A stretch of DNA of 42,456 bases. It comes from Rhizophagus sp. LPA8_4_AMF. Its lineage: Eukaryota > Glomeromycota > Glomeromycetes > Glomerales > Glomeraceae. A program made the position numbers and the translations under genes. Positions 11,641 through 21,915 of this stretch are shown here, piece by piece. How positions within the stretch are numbered: position 1 is the stretch's first letter; every line of letters begins with the position of its first letter. The notes beneath the pieces are model-generated. The model was not told the DNA's origin. It made no database searches and was given only the letters and a program-made list of their open reading frames with translations. The stretch is taken from contig JADRCO010000219.1 in assembly GCA_021464525.1 (NCBI GenBank), positions 1 to 42,456 on the forward strand. The letters run 5' to 3'.

Positions 11641-13099
11641 TTTGATTTTATTTATAAAAAAAAAGAATGAAAAAAAAATCAAATTTTCAAGAGTTTTTTT
11701 TTTATGAAACGGGGTTTTTCGCGTCCTTTTATAAAGTGGATTTTCATCATTCCAAATTGCAAAAAAAAAGACCACGAGCCGATGCTCATTTAAGATTCAC
11801 GCGATTATTACGAGATCTACCGCCCCAAAACCCCCATTTTATTCTATTTTCGGACAAAAGTCTGTTTTTATTCTGTTTACACTTTTTTATTTAAAAATCA
11901 GTTTACAACAGTTTGTAGTAAATTTACATTTTTAAAAAAAAATGGTTAAGATTTTTTTGGCAACCATTTGAGTGGCAATTAACGAATCATTAAAGAATCA
12001 AACGTGGGAATTGATGTGTTCAATGTATTCGGAAAATATTTAACTAAATCTAATAATAGACTTTTGTCCGCGTCAGAATGAAGTCAGTATTCATGTGTTA
12101 ATCAGTCATAAAACAAACATGTGTAAATTTTCGTGTCAATTTTTTCATATGAATGCGGATCTTGACATTTGGAATTTGATGTATGAGGCTGTTTTTGGTA
12201 AAAATTCGTATTTTCATATGGTTAATAATTATTATTTTTATTTGATTTACCATTTCATATGCGCTTTAATTATTTACTAAACATACGATCATTATTTTAT
12301 TTGACATTTGATTGATAGATGAGCTACGAGAGTACGAGCTGATCAATAATTAAAATATTTAAATGAATGTTCATCCAAAGAACAGCTTATAGTAACAATC
12401 CAATCAGCTAAAAAAAAACTTTTTACAAAAGTTACCCAATAATTTTTAAATGTTCATGATTAATTTCTTTTAAAATAAATATTGGTTAAGTAAAATAATG
12501 AAAAAATGATTATAATTTACAATATTACATTAATAGGTACCAATCACATGATTTATAACCATTGATTTAAAAATTATAAAAATTTCATGTTCTATATTTT
12601 CGAATAAAACTTAGTAAAAGCACTATGCAGTTTCTAAAATCAAACCCTACACGCATATTTGTAAGTTTACTTAGAGAAAAAATGGAGATTTTGAATACCA
12701 ATTTCTTAATAAAGTCAACTTTACAAAATTCAATATAGAACTTAAAAAATTATATTCATGAGGTGTTGTACGTACATCCAAACAGAGTTTAGAAATTATG
12801 CACTTGCACGTGATAGTTTTACACTTAACTCCGGCCAGTGCGTACGTTAATATCGTACACATGATTCTCTTTTAACTATAATCAAACTTGATAAATTAAT
12901 CTATCAATTTTAGATATGATCGGAAAATTGATCACGTGCCAGTAATTTATTATAATCTGTCTCTTTTTTTTTACGATTCTTTTAATGAATATAGTACACT
13001 TTTTTTATTTAATTGAATTATTTTTTCTAAAAGTTGAGTATAGAGGTAACACACTGTAAGGTTGATTTCATTTTTACGACCTTTACTCTCTCATAAATT
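11641..13099. other. Long intergenic region between desaturase and COA4 genes
   Basis: About 1.45 kb without a convincing gene. Open stretches at 12095-12280 (+) and 12671-12862 (-) show no family resemblance or splice context and look like chance. CACGTG-core sites lie at 12807-12814 and 12931-12938. The region should hold the desaturase promoter (left) and the COA4 promoter (right). Confidence 0.5.
12931..12938. promoter_or_regulatory. ATCACGTG site upstream of COA4
   Basis: ATCACGTG (E-box core) 161 bp upstream of the COA4 start codon. A second core, CACGTGAT, is at 12807-12814. Confidence 0.4.
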
Positions 13100-13336
13100 A
13101 TGGATTACGCAAAAAATAAATTTTCACACTCTCCGCAAAATATAACTAAAACTATAGATGAACCTGATGAATATGAAGAAAGAATAAGTAAAACTGGTTG
13201 CGCAAAAGAAAATGAAGAATTACAGCTATGTTTTACTGACAAAAAAGATTGGAGATTATGCCAAAAAGAATTAAATAATTTTAAAGAATGTTGGAAAGTT
13301 TATCAAAATAAAGATAAAAAATTGCAAGAGGATTGA
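13100..13336 (+). CDS. COA4: Twin CX9C protein, cytochrome c oxidase assembly factor Coa4 (CHCHD8) type
   Basis: An intronless 78-residue ORF with two CX9C motifs: CAKENEELQLC and CQKELNNFKEC. Twin CX9C proteins are imported into the mitochondrial intermembrane space and oxidised by Mia40 into a helical hairpin. The arrangement around the motifs (EERISKTGC before the first, DWRLCQ starting the second, FKECW at the end) resembles COA4, which is needed for cytochrome c oxidase assembly. No N-terminal presequence is visible, as expected for this import route. The start is the first ATG. It converges on the CCS gene, with 187 bp between their ends. Another small CX9C protein is possible, but COA4 is the best fit. 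Confidence 0.85.
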   Translation: MDYAKNKFSHSPQNITKTIDEPDEYEERISKTGCAKENEELQLCFTDKKDWRLCQKELNNFKECWKVYQNKDKKLQED

Positions 13337-13523
13337 TTGGTCTATTACGATTTTAAATATTCTTGAGGGAAAGGGTTATTTATTAGATATCTCGTTAGCA
13401 AATCTTTCTACAGCATTATATGAATTATATTACTACAATTTTGATTTCCTAAGTTTTATTTATTTTCGTTTACAGGCAAATTCAGTAATAAATTAAATTA
13501 GTACTATCATATACTTTGCCTCA

Positions 13524-14663
13524 CTACTTATTTAACTTGTCATAAATTCTAGCTTCTTCCCAAAGAGTTTGACCAGAACAAGTACATACTTTCTTCGTAT
13601 TTTCAAAAGCACCAGCAGATCTTGCAATAATTCCAGCAATAATTCCAGGACCAGAATTTCCATCAATTTTACTTTGATTGTTATCTCCTTTTCCTTCATC
13701 ATCTTTTTTATGTGAAATGACCATAGATCTCCCAATAACATCCCATACTTTAACTCTATTACTTTCGATCACTAAATCTCCCCAACCATTTTCATCAACA
13801 TAAATATTTCCAAGATCTCCAACATGACCTTTTTCAATATTTCCATGTTCAACATTATCTGGATTATAATGATTTCCAGTACTTTCAGAACCTCTTGAAA
13901 TGTCACCCAATTCATGTATGTGAATTCCGTGATACCCAGGAGATATCCCCTGTATTGTAACATCAATCAAACAATTATCGTTGTCTATTTGAACTAAGCG
14001 AGCAAGTCCTTGTGGTTTTTTTAATCGTGTAGTTTCACCTTGATCTAATGGTGTATAAGCATAATTATCAAAAATGCAAACTGCTGCACCAGCGTGTTGA
14101 CCTAAATAATAAATTTTTCTTCAATGATTTTAATTACGCGCGAGAAATGAAGTTCTTTTTATGAGAATTAACCTTGAATAGTGCCTTGCCCGCGTACAAT
14201 TACTTTCTTTCCTGTTTCTTTTAATTTTTTTGAAACAGCTGAAGGAGGCGCTAATTAAATATATTATATTTGTCAATTGACAAAAAATAATATTCAAAAA
14301 TTTCGATTAATTTAAATTATAGTTTTACGCTACCTGTTCCTTCGACAATGACTTTTTGATCATTAAGGTCAATATCAAACCGGTTAATTCCTACAAATAT
14401 TTAAAAATTAATTATTAACAAATACTTCATGTGGTGAGGAAGATCTATAATCTCAAACAAATTTACCCGGAATTTGAGTTAAAACCTTTTTTACAGACTC
14501 AACGCATGAATTACAAGTCATTTCCACGGCATATTCCGTCTAAGAACAAGAATTAATATTTGAAATTTGAAACGAAAAAAGAGAGCTAACATACCTTAAA
14601 TGGCTTTTTCGTGGTAAACATTGAAGAATCAATTGATCCTCTGATCCTTCTGATCACCGTCAT
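13524..14663 (-). CDS. CCS1: Copper chaperone for superoxide dismutase (CCS/Lys7)
   Basis: Five exons (14595-14663, 14467-14539, 14334-14390, 14173-14250, 13524-14101) give 284 residues. Domain I is an HMA fold with the copper motif MTCNSC. Domain II is SOD1-like: HIHELGD, GNHYNP, an EHG and HVGDLGN keep the zinc/copper histidines, and NSGPGIIAGIIARSAG matches SOD-family sequence. At the position of SOD1 His120 the protein has Ser followed by His (GRSMVISHKKDD), so dismutase activity is not expected. Domain III ends with CTCSGQTLWEEA, the CXC copper-transfer motif. CCS loads copper into and oxidises Cu/Zn-SOD in the cytosol and intermembrane space. The first ~20 residues (MTVIRRIRGSIDSS) are basic and resemble a targeting leader; a second in-frame ATG begins MFTTKKPFK. 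Confidence 0.95.
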
Positions 14664-14931
14664 AAAATGTCATCCAAGAAAAGTCGATCTAAAAAGTACA
14701 AAATTTCCCTTTTATAGAGTAGGTTACATCACATTAATCCTTTTTAAGGAAATTCATTTCTTTTTTTATTAAAGATTTGCACCAAAAGATTTACAATTTG
14801 CATTTAACTTGTCCAAGTTGGCGTGCCATACTACTATTAATATAGTATGGTAGATCTTCTGTATCTTAATATTGAAAAGGCTTAATATAGAGAATCTCAA
14901 AAAAATATATCCATTTTTCGTTGAAACACAA

Positions 14932-15930
14932 ATGTCACATTCACAATTATTTGATAATGAAAGGCAGCGTGTTTGCCTCATCCCGATCCCAGCCTTACCT
15001 CATTTAACAGAAAAGAAACGAGAAGCCGGGGTCTATATTTCCGGGGGCTTGGTATAAGAAATTTAAAAGTTATTTATGTACTTGAAATAGTTTTCATACA
15101 AACATACAGACAATTAATCTATTTATATATTAATAGTTTGCAATAGGGTGGTGGTTTTTTATTGATGCCGTAGTGTATTCTAATTATTTGAAAAGTGATG
15201 ATGATACAGTTCCTGTAATGAATTTTGAGGACTGGATATGTGGAATTCTTAGTACAATTGGAATGATAATGTAAGTTTTTTTTTCCTCAAGAATTGTGAA
15301 TTAAAAAAAATTCACACCTTTAACGAATTTAACCTACGTAATAATTATATATCTGTGTATTCTAAAAAAAAAAATTTGCTTGATTCGTGTTTTTTCTTGT
15401 AACGTTTTAAATATTTTGTAAATAAATAAATAAATAATATAGTATTAATCTCATTAATAAATCTAATCTTACGCCTGGTAATTTTTACGGATCTTACGGA
15501 TACGGTGGTGAAGTTAATATGTATGCTCGCCTGTTCTTATTTGTGGGCTTCGCTGCATTGGCTGGTGGACTTGCCGGATCTTTTGTATGTATCAAACTGG
15601 ATCTTTAGCTGTGTTATTGATTTTATTATATTCGGTTATTTACATTTATGGCTTATTTGAAATCCTGTTTGATACTTGCTAATTATTTTTAAACTTTCAG
15701 ACCATATTAATTCTTAAATATATTGTAATTGAATCACCACATACATATTTTGGAATTGCATTGATCATTCAAAACCTTTCCGTCATGTTCAGGTAAAATA
15801 ATAATTTAAAATTATTCTTTTCTTTATTTATTTATTAATATATGACTTTTCCCGCATCATATTTAGTACTTTTATACTTTGGATTGCGCAGAGTGCTGAT
15901 GATGAAAGCGGTTATGGTCATTACCTTTAA
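14932..15930 (+). CDS. TMEM50-like four-helix membrane protein
   Basis: Five exons (14932-15051, 15137-15270, 15443-15584, 15701-15792, 15867-15930) encode 183 residues. The protein has four hydrophobic segments: around VYISGGLFAIGWWFFIDA, ICGILSTIGMIIINLI, LFLFVGFAALAGGLAGSF and GIALIIQNLSVMFSTFILWI. The GWWFFIDA signature and overall order match TMEM50A/B and its fungal relatives (UPF0220). The molecular function of the family is poorly known; members sit in endoplasmic reticulum, Golgi or vacuolar membranes. The second acceptor was chosen at 15136 because it keeps phase and restores the family motif FAIGWWFF. The gene is head-to-head with CCS, 268 bp apart. Confidence 0.88.
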
Positions 15931-16212
15931 ATAAAAAAAAGAGTTTTTTTTTTATTTGTAGTAAGATTTATTTTATTTCTTTGTACTTTTATTATTTTCA
16001 ACTTAAACTTTTAATAGTTGAATAGAATTTATTTTGTGTAAATTTGTATGTACAACAAATATTAAATTATTATTGTTGTTTAATTTGGAACTCTTGTACC
16101 TAAATCTGATATGGATGTTTTAAGTATAATGCAACAATTTTTGAATATATGGTGATGTTTAATGTTAATATTGTCTTATCTAGAATAATAAGTCTACTTA
16201 ACAATATTAGAA

Positions 16213-17661
16213 TTAATCAATTTCAATCTCTTCTCCTTCCAAATTATCTTGCCCATTTCTTTTCCTCTTTTTGCTATCACCTGGCATTTCCTGAATCATT
16301 TTCAAGACAACCCCATTATCATCATAAACTAAAGTTCCAGCTTTCCACATTCCTGTTTTTAATCCAATATTTTTATTTTTCTCATACTCAATTTTAATCG
16401 CATTTTCATCTCCTTTCCACTCTTTATAAAGTTGTAAATTCTGTCTTCCAATTAATCGCATCGTTTTTACGCGAAGATCTTGTGCAGACTTTAAGAAAAT
16501 GTAGTTCCAATAATAAATATTGATAAAATCATATGCAAATAAATAATAAAATAAACATTAACAAACCCAATCCGGCAAAAATTCATCGGAAATTTCCTTG
16601 TAATGCCCAATGCCGTATTTTTCTATACCTTTAATAAGCAGTACACGTTCCTTATCTGACCATTTACGCTGTATATGAGGTATCGATCCTTTTGAAGGTC
16701 GAAAATAACTTTGCATAATAAATTCAATCAAATAAACTATCTTACATACGTAAAACAATTAATGAGTAAAAAAATTAATACCATACTCTTGATTTAAAGA
16801 ACCATCTGGGTGCAAAATATTTTGTGTAATCTCAAATTCCGGTCTTACGCTAAATTTCAAGCGCATCCTTTTAATCCAAGCTTGTTTATTTTTAAGTTTC
16901 TCGAAGGTAGGATTTTCTTCTGAATCTTGTGAATTTTCAGAAGTTTCTATTAAATTTACTTGCATCTCATCTACCAACGATCCTTCTTTTTCCGGATTTT
17001 CCTTGGGCGGATTCATCAAAATCACCGGTTTTGGTTCCGGCGGTGTATTTAAGGGAAATTCCGGAGTAGCAACATTGTTAATATTCATAATTGGAGATTT
17101 TGGCGAAGATGGACGCGTTAATTCTTGTTCATCTGGCCTAACTTTAGAATTTCTTTGAATTAATTTTGGTGTTATAAATTTTAAAGGCGATTTTGGGGTC
17201 TTTTTTAAAGGAGAAGTTGATATTTCCGAAGGAGGTATTGCAATAGTAGTTGGAAGTTCTATTTTCTTTGGAGGAGGAATATTAACAGCAAAGGGAGTTA
17301 ATGGAGGTAGAATGATAGGCGGTAAAATATTTGATGCAGTTGATGATAATAAATGTGGTTGTAAAGGAGGAGAAGCTAAAATTATTGATGGAGGTAGTTT
17401 AGTTGCTTCCAATAAAGGAGAAGGAGAAGGTAAATTTATTGGGAGCTTAGGAATTGGAGAGTGTTCTATTACAAGTTCTTTAGGAATAAGTTCTTTTTGT
17501 TCTGATTCTTGAAGTTGAAAAACTTGACCAGTAGCTTCATCTGAAATCTCATTAACTGAAGTAAAAAAATCATCCCAGTAATAATTATTAAGATTAGATG
17601 CGTTTTCTATTTGATTTTCGTCATCAGGATGATCAATAATAAAATTAATCGCGAAGCTCAT
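16213..17661 (-). CDS. SANT/Myb-like domain protein with long proline/serine-rich N-terminus
   Basis: Three exons (16787-17661, 16567-16708, 16213-16488) give 430 residues. The first ~290 residues look disordered, with repeated Pro-rich patches (LPSPSPLLEATKLPPS, PPIILPPLTPFAV) and acidic stretches. Around residues 305-360 lies a single SANT/Myb-like repeat, KWSDKERVLLIKGIEKYGIG, then HYKEISDEFLPDW, followed by a helical segment with RVKTMRLIGRQNLQLYKEWKG. The C-terminal end has a basic KKRKRN patch that could be a nuclear signal, then an acidic end. A nuclear chromatin or transcription role is inferred from the domain alone. I do not recognise a named orthologue. Its start lies just downstream of an (ATT)n microsatellite. 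Confidence 0.75.
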
Positions 17662-17674
17662 TTTTGATTAGATG

Positions 17675-17700
17675 ATTATTATTATTATTATTATTATTAT
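17675..17700. repeat. (ATT)n microsatellite
   Basis: Nearly nine uninterrupted ATT units within the 5' leader region of the SANT-domain gene, 14 bp from its start codon. Likely length-polymorphic. Confidence 0.9.
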
Positions 17701-19043
17701 TTTTAAAAAAACAGGTAAAAGAAAAAATACGCGTTTATTATAACGTGTTTATTTATAGAGATATTGTGAAACAAAATTACAAACATTACAAACTACAAAG
17801 CAATCTGTATATATGTTGTACAAGCGAATCAAATCTTTTCTTAAGCATACGCAGTTGATTTACCAGTAAAGAAAAAAAGGGATCCTTTTTAAATTTCAAA
17901 AAGGAAAACAACTTTTACAAAAAGGTAAGGCTTTTCTCAGTAGATATAGTAGATATATACCAAATAACAATTTATTTTTTACTTTTGTAATTCTACTTTT
18001 ATACTAAGTTTACAATTTTAAAAATGAAAGTGTTTGCTGCGTAAGATGAAATTACGGATATTTCCTAATATAATATTTTTAAAAGCCTCGTCTAGTAAAC
18101 TTGAATTACGGCGTAAAAGTCTCTATTCTTATTGTATGTAAACCCGCGCAAATTTCTTATTTTGTAATATAATAAATATCAGATATATCTTTATAAACTA
18201 AAAAGTATCGAAATCGGTTATGAAGTTGTATTACAAGCACGAACACAATCGCCTCAAGGGAACATTTCCTAATAAGGATCTGATAAACTAAATTGTTCTT
18301 TATATATTTTTCCGCTAATTTTTTTAAATTAATTATCATTTACACCAACTTTTCTCAAAGGATCCTTTTCTTTTTTTCCTTTTCGTATACTCATAAATCG
18401 TCCAAACCGAATTGTCGTTTGAATGTATGTATGCTAATGTATGTGTGAAGTAAGCTTAAACTTTTTTAAAGTATAGTAACTAGGTAATAAAAGTATAGTT
18501 TTGCTGTATCTTTTTTTGTGAGGAAAAAGATTAAAATTCCGGATTTTTGCCAGTATGCAAAGTGAAATACTTATTATGTTTTTATTACCTTTCAGAGTGT
18601 TTTTTAAAAAAAGAAATTTTATATAGTTTTTCCTTTATTTAATCAAATTAATAAAAAGATAACTTTTATTTGAAACTTGTTATTTTTTATTTTTTTTTTA
18701 TTTTTATTTATTTTGTTTTTTGTTTTTTTTTAATTTTTAATTATTTATTTTTTTTTTTTTTGTATTTATATTTATATATAATAACTTTCTTATATATTAT
18801 AAAATTATTTCGAATAACGAACAATGAAAATATAAAAATTTATTGACAAAAAAGTAAGTAATTAAAATCATTTACATAAAATAATTCAGTTAACAATATT
18901 CTAATTTTTAATGGTTCTTATAATTTTTTAGTTTTAGTAAACCGAAATTAAGAAGAGTGTCCATTTTTGAGAGTTATCTCTCCCTCCTTTTTATTAAAAC
19001 TGAACGACCAATAACTCCTATCAAAAATGCCTATACTGACGAA
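17701..19043. other. Intergenic region between two divergent genes
   Basis: About 1.3 kb between the SANT gene (minus) and the TM-SH3 gene (plus). It includes a T-rich low-complexity block (about 18660-18780) and pyrimidine-rich runs. No exon was recognised. An open stretch just before the TM-SH3 gene starts at GTG (18957), not ATG, and is probably 5' untranslated. Confidence 0.5.
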
Positions 19044-21098
19044 ATGTCATCAAAATTAAAATTCAAAATAATTCTCCTCAATCTTATAATCCTTTTAACT
19101 TTTTATCCATTAGCGAGCTATTCTCAAGCAGTAAAAGCACCACCATGCCTTCCACTTACTAACACAGTAACATGTCCCGCTTTCTCACAATACTATATAT
19201 CCTCAGCTTCTTCACAATCATTACCGTCCTTTCAAAACTCAAGTGGAGCTATTTTTGATACAAATTTTGATTGGCTACTGAATGCAGAAAATATAACCAT
19301 ATTTGATGAATTAATTATGAATTATGTAATTACTCAATATATTAAGTGGAAATATAAAGACGATGCAAGTTCTTCTTTAAATGTGGAAATGTGCTCTTCT
19401 GAAATAGCATCAAGCTTTACTGTCTATGCAAGGTATACTCTGACAACGATTTGTGCATACCTTGTGCAAGGACCTCAAAGTAAAATATGTAATAATTCTT
19501 CGTTAAAAGAAAGGAAATTGTGCAAACGAACTTGTAAAGATCATTTAGCATCTTTACAAGAAATATCCTACAGTTCTAACGTTTGCACTACTGAGATAAT
19601 TTTTAATATTGATGAGAAATTTGAAGATTTGAATAGATGGTGTGAAAATCCTCAAAATTCCGCTGACGACTCTGAAAATTGTATTTCTGGAGAAGAAAAT
19701 GAACTAGTTAATTGTGGTACGTTATATGAAATGAGATAAGAGATATCAAACGGATGTTAATTTTTCTATTTCTTTTATTTAGGATTTCAGTATGATACAA
19801 AGGGATTGTGCTCGTATTGCAAAAGCGATAACTCAAATTCGTGTTGTGACACGGCTAAAGATATATTAGAATGTTTTCAGAATGCACCATCGGTAAGCGA
19901 TTCTGCGCCGACAATCTTAACGTCATCAAATTTGCCTAACAACACATCAGGTATAGAAGCTTCATTTGATGGCAAAAGTAATAATGCGAGCAGATTAGCA
20001 CTAGTATTGGGTACAATAGTAGGAGGTTGTTTAGTATTAGGTGTAATTATATTTTGTTGTGTAAAAAAACGACACGGAAAAGGAGATAGGAGCAGTTTCT
20101 TTGCAACTCCATATTTTTATTTCAGACCTCCAAATGTTGATGGTAATAATCAATACGGAGCATCAACGGAAATGATTGGAAGACGTTCGCATAGTAGCGT
20201 AACGCCCAATACTCCTTCAAATACTGGTACTGGAAGTTTATTATCAAACATAAGTGCTGAAGGTGTTGATTTGGATATTAGTGGAACTCTTATAGGAGCT
20301 AATAACAATTCTCATTATGATAATAATATTAATACAAGTAGAAGTGTAGGATTTAATTCAAATGTAAATAACTATAATCCAAATGTAACTTTAAATATAC
20401 CTACGCCTTCGCCTCCTTTAACGGAAACATCCTCACCGCACTCCGATTCTGGTGTTTTGAGAAGTGAAAGAGAAAGCGGGGAAGAAGTAAATTTAGTAAT
20501 TGTGGTATTTCCTTATTCAGCACAATTACCTGATGAATTGGAATTATCTTTAAATGATATAATAGAAGTCAAGCAAAGATTTGATGATGGATGGGCTGTA
20601 GGGATAAATAGGAGTACAAGAAGTGAAGGTGCTTTTCCTAATGTTTGTGTTGTAGAATTAGATAATTTAACTGGCAATGTTGGTGATGATAATATACCCA
20701 CCACTTCTTATGCTGAATATAATAATACTATCGGAAACGGAAGTGAAAGTGCAAGTCGGAGTATAAGTATAGCAATAGCAGGTGAACCACCATATACGAC
20801 TGATTCGACTTTAGATGATATTAATAATGGAAGTGATAATACAGAAAGCAGAGAAGGTGGTGGATTAATGGTCTTTAGAGGAAGTCCGGCATCTAGTCAA
20901 TTATCAGATGAAAGATCAAGACAAAGTTTGAATAATAGCGTTGAAAATCTACCAAGAAGATATTCTAGTATGAGAAGGATGGACGAAAATGAGAGCGAAT
21001 TAGGTGATATCGGTGAAGTTAGACAAGTTAGAAGTAATAGGGAGGATAATGATAATTATATTGAAGGATTTGATGGTGCAAGGGATAGTTTTTCCTAG
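19044..21098 (+). CDS. Single-pass membrane protein: signal peptide, Cys-rich ectodomain, TM helix, cytoplasmic SH3
   Basis: Two exons (19044-19716, 19783-21098) encode 662 residues. The first ATG in frame gives [20 protein letters not shown], a clear signal peptide ending near YSQA. The ectodomain (to about residue 295) has about 16 cysteines, including an N-terminal PPCLPL/VTCPAF pair and several NxS/T sites. A hydrophobic helix follows ([20 protein letters not shown], about residues 295-316), then a CCVKKRHGK stop-transfer. The cytoplasmic tail is Ser/Asn-rich with one SH3 domain (about 463-517): [20 protein letters not shown], then DDGWAVG and [11 protein letters not shown]. The layout recalls fungal TM-SH3 adaptors such as Fus1, without proof of orthology. 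It may couple the cell surface to polarity or MAP-kinase signalling; that is inference. Confidence 0.85.
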
Positions 21099-21620
21099 TA
21101 CAGATCACCATTATTTTTTAAAAAAATTTTTATATTTTACTATGTTTTGGAAGTTAATTTTTAATGTAGATTCTTTTTTCTGGTTTGGAAATAGAGAAAA
21201 AGGGATTAATTGGGTGAAATTTTATTTAATCTCCTTTTTTTTTCTTTTTTTTTAAAAAAAAATGATTTTTCTTTACTGTAATATAGTTTTTGGTAAATTT
21301 TATCACTCCTTTTGACTAATTAGTTTAATAATAATGTCTTTAAATTTTTATTTTTTCACTTAAAATTTATTTTATTTTTTTTTTATTTTTTTTTTTTGAT
21401 TAAAAAGAAAAAAACGTTAATGAAGAAAAAAAGGATTAAAAAAAATATTCTATTAATAAAAGAAAAGTACATATTACGCTTTTAGACAACCGAGAGATTA
21501 AATTTGAAACGTAACCATTTTCCCATTTGAAAATTGACGCTATATCGATTCTTTTTACATTAATTGAATCGCGTCATTTACCTAAAAAGCAACGGAAATT
21601 ACCTCGTAAAATTACACTGA

Positions 21621-21628
21621 TCACGTGG
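21621..21628. promoter_or_regulatory. TCACGTGG E-box-like site upstream of the WD40 gene
   Basis: CACGTG core in the sequence GATCACGTGGAT, 287 bp upstream of the WD40 gene. It is the most distant of the upstream sites in the window and so the weakest candidate. Confidence 0.3.
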
Positions 21629-21703
21629 ATGAAATTACTGTGAAACAACTGCATTATTTAAAAATGAACGCGTTTTGACATTTAATATCCGAATTTGCAA
21701 TTC

Positions 21704-21742
21704 TTGCATTCAAAGGCCATTTTATTGCATTCAAAAGCCAAT
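21704..21742. repeat. Short direct duplication
   Basis: TTGCATTCAAAGGCCAT (21704-21720) is repeated with slight change as TTGCATTCAAAAGCCAAT (21725-21742), spaced 21 bp start to start. No function can be assigned. Confidence 0.6.
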
Positions 21743-21915
21743 TTGTGTAGAATTTCGTGTAAATTACGAAAACGTTTATGTCACTTTGGTTCGATTGTCT
21801 AGACTTTTTATTTCGAATTTATTTTATTTTTCGTTTCATTTGATCGAATTTATTTAAAAAATAACACAAGTTTCTTGGTATAAATTCTTATTTGAAGCGG
21901 AATAAAAAAAAAAAT

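Larger units (their letters stand above)
21099..21915. other. 3' flank of TM-SH3 gene and promoter of the WD40 gene
   Basis: T- and A-rich sequence with no exon. It holds TCACGTGG at 21621-21628, 287 bp upstream of the WD40 start codon, and a short duplication at 21704-21742 (TTGCATTCAAAGGCCAT / TTGCATTCAAAAGCCAAT). Confidence 0.5.

Noticed and set aside
11641-11775. Upstream in-frame start for the desaturase
   Set aside because: It would add 45 residues of A/T-run-derived Lys/Phe-rich sequence. The ATG at 11640 has a better context and a normal Ole1-like N-terminus.
12095-12862. Small ORFs at 12095-12280 (+) and 12671-12862 (-)
   Set aside because: No family features, no supporting splice sites, and composition like the surrounding AT-rich DNA.
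15137-15146. Alternative acceptor at 15145-15146 in the TMEM50-like gene
   Set aside because: It puts the next exon out of phase. The acceptor at 15135-15136 restores the family motif FAIGWWFF.
18957-19043. N-terminal extension of the TM-SH3 protein from 18957
   Set aside because: The open stretch begins with GTG, not ATG. The first in-frame ATG is at 19044 and is followed by a textbook signal peptide.
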